DNA from: Pachyseris speciosa
Taxonomy: Eukaryota; Cnidaria; Anthozoa; Scleractinia; Pachyseridae
Direction: 5' to 3'
Length of the DNA: 64,000 nt
Assembly: GCA_016490735.1 (NCBI GenBank)
Contig: JAEMWC010000288.1
Span: forward strand, 738,501-802,500
Of this stretch, positions 53,726 to 64,000 are shown one piece after another. A model generated the notes under the pieces. That model saw only the letters and a list, made by a program, of their open reading frames with translations. It was not told the origin of the DNA and did no database searches. Each line of letters opens with the position of its first letter. Position 1 is the first letter of the stretch. Both the position numbers and the translations under genes were made by a program.

Positions 53726-56700
53726 TATAATCACAAGTACTTACATTCTAACCCCTTTTAAGCGACCAGTTAATTATCAATGTTCTAAATTGTTGTAACA
53801 CTTGCACTGAGGATGGCAGACGTTTCAGCCGAAACATACAAATTTTAAAACCATATCTCAAAGTTGTTGCGACTCTTAAATAAGACCCCTATTACGACCT
53901 ATTAAGCGGCCACTTCTGTTAATTATAAGCGCTGCGGCCACCTTTTTTCATCGTTCCTATGTGGGTTTTCCATACACGTAGTTGTTTAGCAAAGGCGAAG
54001 ACAGATAAGAGTCCGAAATAGAAAGCGACGAACGGATAAAAAACTTAATACGTTTATTATTGTTTCGACGTGATGTTTTTATTTGAATACATTGACGTTT
54101 TTACTAAGCCTTATGCTAATTGCTGACGAACCCTACCAATCTCAAATTATACGAGAAGGCCGAGATTTTCTATTTAATAGGACATTCAGTTACGAATTGT
54201 ACGAGGTCGTGTGATTTCCTATTTGTAGCTTGCTTAACAAAATTACACAAAAGTCATTCCAAAAAGTTGAAAATTCTGTTTTTTAGTCCTTTAGTCGAAA
54301 TTTGCGGAAGAATTTGCCACTTTTGACTACACCCAGGCACCGTTACCATGGGAACTTTATGGGATAAATTTTACCGCTGACTTGCTCCACTCTCGACCAG
54401 TCAGAATTAAGTTATTAAGTGATTTTGCTGAATATACTATAATAAAAGAAACGATAAAAAACAAGCAAACATTTTGTTTTTTGTGAACTTAACGGTAATA
54501 AAGCACTGAGAGAAGTTGTTGATTTAATCAGTGATGAGACAGAGGTAAAATATTTAAATAATAAACAAATAAAATATAACATTATTTAGCCGTGGGATCA
54601 GTCTAGCTTTTCATATTTTACAATCCTCCTCAGTTTGTTTATGTTTTCTGCTGTTCCTGGTGCTTGTCACAACGGTCGTCTCTTTCATTTGTTGTTTCAT
54701 GTTTAATTTCTTTCTACACGCACCTCTTTGGTTCATTCACAAAGTTCACAGATGTCCATAAAATTTGTCACAATTGCCCGCGAGTATTTGTTCTTCTCGA
54801 GCGATGAACTGTCCTGTTGGATAGTTGATAAGCCGGTGAACGGAAGGGGTCCACAAAATCTCTTCTCTCGAGCTCCGCTTTATAGGACGAAGTAAAGCAG
54901 TAGCCTGTTTTACAGCACAAAATCCTTTTCCGTCATGGTCTGGCAATCCAGCCCTTAATAAATTATTTGAGAACTGTCATGACAACGACTAAATTAGCGA
55001 TGTATTGCACTTGATTGGTTTCTAAAATCACCGCATTACGTAAATTGTAATTATACACCAGAAGATTGTTACAAGTGCTTGAAAATCATCTCTGCAAAGA
55101 ATGGTGGATTGTCTTCCGATACTGCCTTTCCAGGAGGTCATTTTGTCCCCTTACTACACTTTGTTATCGCAGTATCATTGTTGATAGCCCACCTACTTTG
55201 TAAGGGCAAACTGTGTCTTTCAATACAAGCGGTCGTTTGAACAAGTCTGAATCAGAGGGCGTCTGTAACTGTAGACCACTGCTCGTCAATATTTAAAGGT
55301 AAGTCCACTATTTTGCCTCAAGTCAAGATTAGTTGATATACGTTACGTTGTTTCATTGTTTGAACGGTTATTAGAAGCACAACTCGAAGTGTACTATCGA
55401 AAAGAACCTTGGACCAAAGAGACTCCGCAAAAGACACGAAGTCTCCCTCGACTATAGAAATTCTCGCCTTCGACCTGCTTGATCTTTTAAACTGTTAGCC
55501 AAGTTTCGGATTTCATTTTGGCAGCTTATCAAAGCTTTGCTGAGTCAATTCACGCAAAATTCAAATATTTAATCACATCATGACGAGTTTTAACAACTTT
55601 GTTTACACTTGGCAAAGGAAATACAATATACAATCACTTTTGTCAGCAAGAAAGATTTAAGCAATGTCTCTCCTTAACATATTCACCGCACTTTTACGCT
55701 CCATTTGACGCGCAAGTGAACATTTGACACGCAAACTGAAGTAGTTCTCGACCCACTGCTCGTAACAAACAATTTCAATTTTCAGCTTGTTTGTATTTCG
55801 ACGAATGTGGTTTTACTGATTAAATTTAATACTGTTTGTTAGGTCGTGTACGGAGTTAACACCCCAGACAGTCGTTCCGCTCTCCGGCAAATCAAAGTAT
55901 GATCAATCATTTCCCAGAGTTGGCTTTAACTTTCACGAAAGATGTCTTCAAAATGAGGAAACATGCACGGTTTAACATCCAAATAAACAGTTTTCAATTT
56001 GCTTGTAACGGACAGAGAGCCTCAGTGAGATAATATAAAGAAGCCATTTAGGAAATATTCAATCAGGCCGTTATGAGCCGCGAAGACTAACTTGAAATTG
56101 GTTTTGTTCTTTCAGCACATCGTGTCTTTGTTGTATACCTGTTAGATCATTTCCTCGAAAGATAATGGTTTTGATATCTTACATATTGGGAAAAATCCCG
56201 ATACACCGGATATTAGTGCTAGGTTTTTGTGTCCCTAAACTATGCGTTTTGAATTAAGCACAGAGCCCTCAAAATGACAATGACAGGTATTTATTGACAA
56301 CCAACTAACAATGCCATTTTATCCAATGATAACATTTTATGTCATTTGGATGAATAATCTACCAAAATGGCGGAAGAACATGGGTCAAAGCCGCTCACAA
56401 TTGAATGCTGTACAATGGTGAAAACCCAAACAAAAACATCCGGTTTGATTATTTGTCTCGTTTGTCCCGTGAGATGAGTGCGCGAATAAAGGTGTAGTTT
56501 GTGGAAGAGAAAAATCAGTCTAAATTATGCGCCAACCAATATGTTAGTGAGACAACAGGGAACCTTTGTAAGTGCTTTCGAGTAAATCGGAATCAAGAAC
56601 TGGTGATAAAAAAGAAGGTATGAGACTCTATTGTTCAAAAGCAGTTTCTTAAAAGAATAGAGTGTTGCGGCGATATAAAATTGCGATGACTTAGTGTTCA

Positions 56701-56812
56701 GGTCAGGGTGGTTCCATAAGTAGTCATGTCGGAAAAGTTGTCACAATCAAGCAGCTACAACAACGCCATAAAATTGCAACAGCTCTAGAGGCTGTAACAT
56801 GGTCAAGCACTA
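53726..56812. other. No recognisable gene
   Basis: Three kilobases of AT-rich sequence with only short frames. Near 53805-53840 a CTGAGGATGG...GCCGAAACAT sequence resembles a decayed PLE terminus. Nothing else can be named. Confidence 0.4.
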
Positions 56813-57218
56813 AGGCCCGCTTCATGCGCCGTAATTTTCATGAGCCGAACTTAATTCGAATTTGGACCGACCCAAATTAATAATGAAAATTACGCCTGTT
56901 GATTCAGACGTAGAACTTAATTTACCGTTCCACAGGCGTTCCTAATACAGTCCGGGTTCCAGTTCCAGTTCTGAGTAAAACTGCTTAAATATGTATAATA
57001 TAATAATTATGCATTAGGTTTGGCACATGAAAAGTTCGGCGTCTGAATCAAAGCCGTTCCAAAGTCGAAATGTCCGCCTCATCCAGGCGAAAAGAACGCC
57101 TGAGCCGTTCCAAATTAAAATAGCCGTTCTTAATTGATTCAGACGCCGAACTTTTCATGTACTTGATTGAATGCTTTAGGTTCGGCTCATGAAAATTACG
57201 GCGTCTGAATCGGGCGTT
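56813..57218. mobile_element. MITE with GCCCG(A)TTCAGACGCCGTAA termini, about 406 bp
   Basis: GCGCCGTAATTTTCATGAGC and CGAACTTA at the left are mirrored by TAGGTTCGGCTCATGAAAAT and TACGGCGTCTGAATCGGGC at the right. Inside, further copies of GTCTGAATCAA and AAAAGTTCGGCGTCTGA make a nested palindrome. Confidence 0.85.
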
Positions 57219-59710
57219 AGTCTTTTTGTTTCGTGGCATTTCTTGTGAGAGGTATCGACTCTTAAAATATTGTCTGCAACCGCAAACTTCGACGAACTCG
57301 GTCAAACTATATACTTCATTAAAGTTGTTTTCGCAATCCTGTGGTCCAAACTAATCAGAGAGGCCAAGAGAGTGTCATGACATGGCTAGTATTGATTCTA
57401 TACATTGGTTGTATTTGAAAGATTAAAATATTTTCGTAGACTACAGTTAATAAATGTGGCGTCATTCCTACTGATAGCCTCTCATGGATTGTTGAACAAG
57501 TCGCGAAACATGGTGTGCGTGAATGGGAACCTCCCTTCAGCGCTGTAGACATGATCTTCCTTTTCCTCAAACGGGCGCTGTGCGTTTGTGTTTTGCATTC
57601 AAACGAGGTATCTCATTTTGAGAAATTCGTGATTGAGGTTATGAAGGCATATGCAATAGATCCTTCCAGGTTCAGGTTTTCAACTTTTGATTTGACCAGG
57701 TAGCGAGAAAGATACAAATTAGTGAAATGGCCAAGTCTGAGAGTCACATCTTGCAAAATAGCGAAATTATGGTTCTACAAAGTAGGTAAATTCTACAGAC
57801 GTGCGTATGCTGGGGGCATGCAAGTTTGTGTCATCTTGAACGCCTGTAAAATTTCCCGACTTTGCGAGCCTATATCTTTGCGATTTTTAACGATACGTCT
57901 CCCAAACTTGGCTATTTTATTACTTTAATGGTGTTCTTTGCAGGAGTGTCAACAGAGGGCTCGTTACATGACCAATATCAAAAGTTGAAAAAGCCGTGGG
58001 AGGGTCTATTAACAATAACACTGAAATTTAGACCGTTTAGGCTCATAGAGTCAGGCTTGGATCTGGCGAAACAATCTAGGACGTGGGAAGAACCCGTTAG
58101 ATTTTCTACGCTCATTTCGCTCGCCTGAACTACCTGAAAGTAATTGACCCAGTCGAAATGGCAAACAAGTTCTCTGCTCACACAGAAAGGTAGTTTACGC
58201 CGGATTAAGACCACGGTTATGGCTTGCACGTTTGGAAGGCAAATGCATTTCTACTAAAAGACTGCAAAGAAGGAAAATCAAGTTGATGACGTGGCCCGGA
58301 AACCTCAGTAAACGCCGAAACACTCAGCGAGAGTTAAGTAGAGTGCCAGGCAACGATGTTTTCAATTACTGAGTTTGTTAAACACTGATATAACTGTTTT
58401 CAGTATACAACGAATACACTTAAGGACAAAATTCAGTATTTTGGATGAACTGAAGTAAGCATTGAAAAAGCTGAAGCTACGTACTCTCGATTATAATGGT
58501 TGCGGAATTAAATCTATAAGATATTATCGAATCAATAAATTCTTGGGAAAGGATTTTACAATAAAAATAAATGTTAATAACAACAGCGTCTCGACCGTTC
58601 GACGCTCCAGTTGCAAGTCAGTCAAAGTTCGAAGACAATTGGCGTCTATATTTATACGACTGAGAAACTGATGACAGTAACGCACTAAAATATTAAAGAA
58701 ACAACACGAAATATGAATATAAATAGCCTACAAAAATGAGCATATCGTCTGGCTCCGTTCCACATTGTGGGTCTCTCAGGTGATTGGACGAAAACTTAAC
58801 CTTGTCCGTCAAAGACCACACCGTTAGGAACACTTTCGCACGTGCTGAAAGATATAAAGACATCGCCAGAGACTGTATCGCGAAAAATTTCGAAATCGTA
58901 AAACAATGTCAAAACAGGCTGCATGGACTGCTTACTATATTTGACATGCTTTTTATACGACATCTGAAGCTAGAACTTAACAAACACTGTGACTTCATCC
59001 ACGCGAAGTTATTGTTAAATCATTTTAAATATTCGCTCAGCGTCCCTGCGGTTTGCACCTTTTACCCTTTTTTATTATCTTAACATTAAGTCATTAAGAC
59101 TCTTATGTATGCTATCCACGCAAAGTTCTTTAACATAGTTATATTCCTATTTCTTATGGTTTCTTAAATAATTTAGTGTCCTCACTGTTATCTATTACTA
59201 TGTATATATATATAGATGTTAATTGTGCTCCGAATTTTGAACTTAGAAATGACCTTCGGACGGTCGAGAGGTCGTTCGTTTTTAGAGCTTGTTTTTATTG
59301 GAAAAAGATATATCGAGACTTTAATTGCCCAGTACATTAAATGCTGTGTTTATTTTATCTCTTTAGAAAGGGTACTCCATCCGAAATAAAATAAAAAAAA
59401 AAAAAAAAAACGAATCCGTCCGTGGTGTGAGCCTAGTTTAAACGCCGCATTGAGTTCTCTAACAGCTCTTTAACAGTGACGTTAACAGTGTTTCTTTGTC
59501 AGTCTTTTTTAACAGTTTTCAACAAGGCAAGTCAAAATCTCAGTCTAGAACAAAACTTTCCGCATAATAAAACATAAGAATGAAAGTGTCTTAGGGATGG
59601 CGCATACGTGGTGAAGCTTGAAAAGCGTCAGAATCAAACGAGTTTTGAACTGTCTGCAGGAGAAGTCCTAGCCACCCTCCCTTTTGTAAGACTAGGACCA
59701 AGAGCTTACA
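57219..59710. other. No recognisable gene; upstream region of the fourth CARD gene
   Basis: Short frames without motifs. A poly-A run at 59392-59410 lies about 300 bases upstream of the CARD start, possibly a retroelement tail. No promoter element can be assigned. Confidence 0.4.
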
Positions 59711-59975
59711 ATGGATGACAAGCATAGGGACATTTTGCGACGTCATTGGTCGGAGCTCAGAAGAGACCTGGAACCTACCAAGTTATTGCCTTATTTGGTC
59801 AGCATTTTAGACGTCACAGATGAACAGGAAGTAAAAGTGAAGGCCACGCGAGAAGACAGGATCGACAAGCTGTTGGATATCTTACCCAGGAGAGGACCAA
59901 AGGCTTTTGAGGAATTCGTGAAAGCTTTACAAGAAGTACAGCCTTTTTTAGCGGCTCCTTTAATTCAAGAAGCAG
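59711..59975 (+). CDS. CARD - coiled-coil protein 4, exon 1 (CARD)
   Basis: This exon encodes 88 residues of CARD from MDDKHRDILRRHWSELRRDL. Helix 2 is KLLPYLVSILD, then the segment EDRIDKLLDILPRRGPKAFE and the late helix EFVKALQEVQPFLA. CARDs nucleate filaments with partner CARDs such as those of BCL10-like adaptors in the cytoplasm. The donor is GCAG followed by GTAATT in phase 1, matching the acceptor at 61206. The start is set by homology to CARDs 1 and 2; the exon is one codon shorter than those. With the two following exons it forms the best-supported host gene here, a CARD plus long coiled coil as in CARD9/10/11/14. Orthology is not shown. Confidence 0.85.
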
Positions 59976-61205
59976 GTAATTCTGATTTCTTAACATACGC
60001 GAATTTTTGTCCAGGCAATGACAAAAAGTTACTACAGCCTTGGACCTAGTTACTTGCAGTTAAGCCAAAGTCCAAAAATCCTTCTTTAGTACGTATGCCT
60101 CAACAATATGACTAATTAAGTAACTTCTCCTTCCCCGCGCCCCTCACCACCAATTCGTTGTTGAATTTGGGAAGCCACCATTGCTAAATTTGCACTCTAT
60201 TTTCTCGATAGTTTTGTCCAAGATTGTAGATAACCGGAAACGTTACGTCTTCACTGAGAAACCTAATTTGATCTTTTCCCTGAGACATTGAGAAATTTTG
60301 CAAACAAAGTCAACAAACAAACTTAACAAACAAATCAAATAACAGCAACAAAAATACTAGCTGAATTCTAACAATCTGAGCTTTGAAAGTTAGCTTTGTT
60401 ACTCGGCTAAGGCAACAGAAACGCAGAGGTAATTTCACCTGCAAAGAAAGTACCCTAAAGTAATGTTCACAAAAATACGATTGCAAGATAATGGTAATTG
60501 CATTGGCTGAAACAAACAAACAAAACAAAAACGCAAACGCAGCTTAGGTTATGTTATTGGTAGGGTACGTTGAAATGTAATGCAGAGACAATTTATATAT
60601 TTATTCATTTATTTTTGTTATTTTATTTTATTTATTTAATAAAATTCCAAATTACATTACATTGCACAAGACAATTCAATGAATTTCAGGTTAGATTAAA
60701 TTAATATACGCGATTCCATAGAATAAGCCACCTAATATATCATAGATAGTCTCCAATAACTACCTGTAAATGGACTAAGATAAGACAAAATATAATCAAG
60801 ACTACAATATCATTAAATTTATTGTAAAAGAAGGCAAGGTGTTCGACTCCCTATGTTAGTAGGTAAATGATTCCATAGACGGCAAACACGAATAGTTCAC
60901 ATTGGAAAAGAGTGGGAATTGATTGTTGCTGGTAAGCGATTGTTGGATTTTTTGGGGGGAATCGCGTGTCCCCCCCCCCCCCCCTTCCCCCGACCCCCAA
61001 CAATCCCACAATCCCTCACGCGGCAACCTCGATTCTAGTCTTTTCGAAAGTGTTTTATCACGATAAAATAGTCCTACTGAAAAAGACAACAAGTGTCGGG
61101 TGATCAACGCTTCTCAGCGGCAACAGCTTATTGCAAAGGCGAAACGAGACATAATCTAGTTTGAACTACACTCGCTGAAATGATGCTGACGTTTTTTCTC
61201 TACAG
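59976..61205. other. Intron 1 of the fourth CARD gene
   Basis: AT-rich, with a poly-C/G tract at 60950-60990. No gene inside. Confidence 0.6.
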
Positions 61206-61991
61206 AAATGGAGGAAATAAGGACAGAACTAAACCGCGCCAGAACACACAGCGCGAGGCTGAGAGAGGAAGTTCGAGTGATGAGAGCGGGGTTCGAAAAA
61301 GAGAAACAAAGCCACAAAAAGACCCTAAAGGAACTTGAAGAACTGAGGAGCCTGCATGAAACGCTGATAGTAAAAAGCAAAGACGAGAAGTTGACTATGG
61401 CAACGAGACTCCAAGAGTTAGAAGGCAGGATCAAACAACTTGAAGAGGAAGTGTCAGCAGAAAGAGGCGAGAAAGAAATCTTCATAGAGGAGACAACACG
61501 GCTGCGGCAAGTGTGCGACCAACTGGACGAAGCAAAAACTCAAACTTTGAAAGATTTACGAACCCTACAGGATATTCTGGATAAGACATCGGAAGAAAAC
61601 AGAGAACTTGCTAGAAAGTTGTTGGGCCTCAACAACAACATATTAAACGAGACCATTTTTAGTGAGGGCGTTCGTTTAATCTCTCGTCACAGCGAAATCA
61701 TTGCTGATAGAATCCCAGATGGATCCCCCACGCACCATTCTTTGATCGAGGATACGGATGTGGAAATAAAGACTAAATTTATCAGAAATGGCGCCTTCGC
61801 TGCGGAGCAGCTGGACGAGACGAGGAAAGACTTGGTCAGAGTTACAAAAGAGCGCGAAGAATTAAAGCGAAGGTGCCAGGAGCTTGAGAAACAGCTTGAA
61901 GAAACTCTGGTTGGTATGGAAAGAAAACGGACTGTTAGTTTTCACGACAGAGCAACATCGCCCGGAGAGCCAGTTGAACTTGATTTTGAAG
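61206..61991 (+). CDS. CARD - coiled-coil protein 4, exon 2 (coiled coil)
   Basis: A 786-base exon, exactly 262 codons, acceptor TTTTTTCTCTACAG, donor GAAG followed by GTAAGT, phase 1 on both sides. Residues are almost continuously heptad-like and highly charged: EEIRTELNRARTHSARLREE, KKTLKELEELRSLHETL, RLQELEGRIKQLEEEVSAER and TKEREELKRRCQELEKQLEE. A break around residues 140-185 (LGLNNNILNETIF, then SRHSEIIADRIPDG) may be a hinge. The end is serine/threonine-rich and acidic (RTVSFHDRATSPGEPVEL). In CARD9/CARD11 the coiled coil oligomerises and autoinhibits the CARD; that role is inferred here. Confidence 0.85.
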
Positions 61992-62099
61992 GTAAGTTAT
62001 ACATTAGGGGGCGCACTTCTTCCAGAACAAAAAGGTGTTGAGGATTTCACAAAATTCTTGGGAAATCTGGAAGTCTCCGTAGCAATAATTGTTTTTCCA

Positions 62100-62353
62100 T
62101 GATAATGTCAATGATAGTGACAATGACATTGACACTAACAATGACTATGATAGTCACAATGACAGTGACAGAGACAAAGACAGAGACAGACGGAGACAGA
62201 GACAGAGGCAGAGGCAGAGGCAGTGACGGGACAGTGACAGTGACAGTGACAGTGACAGTGACAGTGACAGTGACAAGGACAGTAACAGACAGTGATAATG
62301 ACAGTGACAGTGATAATGACAGTGACAGGGACAGGGACAGGGACAATGACAGT

Positions 62354-62399
<46 letters not shown>

Positions 62400-62430
62400 A
62401 TGGCAATGACCATGACCATGACCATTTGTG
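62100..62430. repeat. GACAGT / GACAGG hexamer minisatellite in intron 2
   Basis: More than 40 imperfect 6-bp units (GACAGT, GACAGA, GACAGG, GACAAT) fill most of the 527-base intron between the two coiled-coil exons. It creates long meaningless open frames on both strands. Confidence 0.92.
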
Positions 62431-62518
62431 TAAATGTTTTGTGAATCAAGGAAATTCTACGAGCAGCAATTTTTCTTGGAAACTAGCCGGCCTCTTAAAT
62501 TTGTTCTTCTTGTTGCAG

Positions 62519-63172
62519 ACAAGCAGAACTGTCCGCTTTGCGATGCCCTGGAGAAGGAATGTACCTTGTTAAAAACTGAGAGGGATTTCATCAAAGGAAA
62601 GAAAATGAAGTTGGAAGAGGAAATTAAGCAGATGAGCAACAGATTTAGGGAGATAGGTGAAGATCATCTAAGAGAAAAACAGGCACTTCAAAAAGAATTA
62701 CAAAGCATGACGGAAGAACAAGAAAAATTATCAAGACAATTCGAGATCGACATGCAAAAGACGATCAACGTAGTGAATGAACAAAAATCGAAAGAGGTGA
62801 AAAATCTTCAGGGACAGAACGATGAACTTAAGGACCAGATTAGTAAGCAGAAATCTGAAGTCCATAAGGTAACAGTGCAATTAATGAGAGAGAAAACTCA
62901 ACTGGAGAAGAACCAGGAAGAGTTCGCCAAAACAAGAAAAAACTTGTCGCGGGAGAAAAAGAAAGTGAAAGAAGTTAAAGAGGAATTAGAAGCGGAGAGT
63001 AAGGCTAAAAAGGAAGCGTTGAAGCAAGTGGAGACATTAGCGAATGAACTCCGAAAACAAGACGCACACAGGTGTGAAGAAATTGCTCGCCTTCGGGAGG
63101 TTACAAGCGCGGAACGGTCCAAGTGCGACGCGCTGAGGGAAGAAATCGAAAGACTGAGAAGTATGCAAGGAC
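62519..63172 (+). CDS. CARD - coiled-coil protein 4, exon 3 (CxxC + coiled coil)
   Basis: A 654-base exon (218 codons), acceptor CTTCTTGTTGCAG, donor GGAC followed by GTAAGT, phase 1 on both sides. It starts DKQNCPLCDALEKEC, a CxxC with a third cysteine 7 residues later that could hold a metal or a disulphide. A long coiled coil follows (KGKKMKLEEEIKQMSNRF, KNLSREKKKVKEVKEELEAE, RCEEIARLREVTSAERSKC). The strong donor means the gene continues right of the window, where a C-terminal domain, if any, would lie. Without splicing the frame stops a few codons later (TGA 63181-63183). Confidence 0.83.
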
Positions 63173-63242
63173 GTAAGTGTTGAGTCGTGTAATGGTTTAC
63201 CGCTTGAGCGTTACATTACATTACTACATTACATTACCGCTG

Positions 63243-63535
63243 ACCGGTTAGCTCAGTTGGTAGAGCACCGGACTAGCGTGCGGGAGGTCGCGGGTTCAAA
63301 TCCCGGCCGGACCGACACTCAGGGTCTTTAAATAATTGAGGAGAAAGTGCTACCTTTGTAATTACATCTGCAAATGGTTAGACTTTCTAGTCTTCTCGGA
63401 TAAGGACGATAAACTGTAGATCCTGTCTCACAACACTGGTACCTAATAATCTGTGGGACGTTAAAGAAGCCACACACTGCTCGAAAAGAGTAGGGGACGT
63501 GGTTCCCGGTGTGGTGGTCTATCTCTATCTTTGAA
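63243..63535 (+). repeat. SINE family B, near full-length copy
   Basis: The tRNA-like head GACCGGTTAGCTCAGTTGGT with GAGCACCGGAC and the perfect B-box GCGGGTTCAAATCCCG is followed by CTCAGGGTCTTTAAATAATT, ATTACATCTGCAAATGG, TAGACTTTCTAGTCTTCTCG and the CCCGGTGTGGTGGTCTATCT end. The anticodon stem does not pair, so it is not a working tRNA gene. It lies just past the donor of CARD exon 3. Confidence 0.85.
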
Positions 63536-63581
<46 letters not shown>

Positions 63582-63613
63582 GAAGTGAGACACGAAAATT
63601 TGGTTTATCAACG

Positions 63614-63644
<31 letters not shown>

Positions 63645-63649
63645 GGATT

Positions 63650-63695
63650 CGATTAGCTGACGTTTCGAGCGTTAGCCCTTCGTCGGAGCGAATCG
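63650..63695 (-). ncRNA. Hammerhead-like motif of PLE-4 (U4 changed to C)
   Basis: Minus strand: stem I CGATT-C-GCT (63695-63687), core CCGACGA (63686-63680) where CTGACGA is expected, an unpaired A, stem II GGGC-TAAC-GCTC, GAAA (63666-63663), C17 at 63659, and 3' stem I AGC-T-AATCG (eight pairs with one mismatch). Everything fits a PLE hammerhead except core position 4. It lies downstream of the PLE-4 stop. Confidence 0.7.
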
Positions 63696-63782
63696 AGGAA
63701 TTGTGGGTTGTGTATGGTTAATATACAGAAAATGGAGCTACGCTATTGGTGGTAACAAGGTAACGTGAAAAACAGGAATAAA

Positions 63783-64000
63783 TTAATTGAATGAAAAGCG
63801 CTCGTTGATACCGTGGGGATTAAGAGTGCCAATTTGAAAGATCAGTTTTTGCTCGAGATTTTTACGGCTTTCCGTGGTACCTTGATGTAGGGAAAGGCCG
63901 GAGATTGACATGTGTTGTTTGGAATGGTTAGGGAGATTAAAATGCCGAGCGACAGGTTTGGATGCGTCTTTGTCATCTTTCTCAACATCACGAAGATGTT
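63783..64000 (-). CDS. PLE-4: GIY-YIG endonuclease C-terminus, runs off the right edge
   Basis: Reading left from base 64000, an open frame of about 70 codons gives LRDVEKDDKDASKPVARHFN, LPNHSKQHMSISGLSLHQG, KNLEQKLIFQIGTLNPHGIN and a stop (TAA, 63783-63785). The HFNLPNH and EQKLIFQIGTLNPHGIN segments are the conserved C-terminus of Penelope-like GIY-YIG endonucleases; PLE-2 ends similarly. The visible part has no frameshift. The rest of the element is outside the window, and a hammerhead-like motif follows about 90 bases downstream. Confidence 0.85.
   Translation of the reverse strand, partial: HLRDVEKDDKDASKPVARHFNLPNHSKQHMSISGLSLHQGTTESRKNLEQKLIFQIGTLNPHGINERFSFN

Noticed and set aside
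53805..53845. Possible sixth hammerhead (CTGAGGATGG...GCCGAAACAT)
   Set aside because: The core half-sites are present, but stem I does not pair and stem III has a mismatch. It may be a decayed PLE terminus but is not supportable as a ribozyme.
62099..62572. Long open frames on both strands over the GACAGN array
   Set aside because: They are products of the hexamer repeat in an intron. The composition is pure repeat and no start context or domain exists.
63243..63316. Functional tRNA gene
   Set aside because: Good A- and B-boxes, but the anticodon stem does not pair and the SINE body follows; the same unit recurs at 35300.

Overview
The window looks like a gene-poor, repeat-crowded stretch of an invertebrate animal genome, most likely an anthozoan cnidarian such as a stony coral. 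That assignment is inference. It rests on spliced phase-1 exons, tRNA-derived SINEs, many palindromic MITEs, Penelope-like elements (PLEs) with hammerhead ribozymes, a DIRS-type retrotransposon and a cluster of caspase-recruitment-domain (CARD) genes. There is no bacterial gene organisation, and no host gene outside the CARD cluster is recognised.

Host genes. Four CARD-encoding first exons lie on the + strand about 13-25 kb apart: 4541-4808, 29194-29461, 46146-46359 (broken) and 59711-59975. The three intact ones end in phase 1. Every coiled-coil exon found downstream starts and ends in phase 1: 9304-9435, 47493-47765 with two decayed relatives at 48381-48668 and 49377-49612, then 61206-61991 and 62519-63172. 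The best gene model is the fourth, a CARD plus about 480 residues of coiled coil that continues past the right edge. The architecture resembles CARD9/CARD11-type adaptors. Identity with those genes cannot be shown here because no C-terminal domain is visible.

Mobile elements, left to right. A decayed DIRS-like element (1-3121, minus). A LINE relic interrupted by a MITE (about 5330-6990). PLE-1 (10168-11900, minus), split by a 945-bp element at a TTAA site. A 6.8-kb transposon with a TA target duplication (13153-19939) that encodes a THAP/DDE transposase and a YqaJ nuclease and carries the 5' end of a 2A-encoding LINE. PLE-2 (21240-23640, minus), containing a LINE 3' fragment. A second THAP/DDE plus SAP-SWIM-YqaJ transposon (about 40141-44757). 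PLE-3 (49750-50590, plus). PLE-4 at the right edge (minus). Several SINE families, more than ten MITE or foldback elements, and micro- and minisatellites fill the rest.

How it fits together. The CARD genes are tandem duplicates whose introns and spacers have been filled by transposons. One copy is decaying (deletion in the CARD, lost splice acceptor, frameshifted exon) and another looks intact. Two PLE-associated hammerhead ribozymes look intact, a third is plausible and two carry core substitutions. The long stretches without features contain nothing I can identify.
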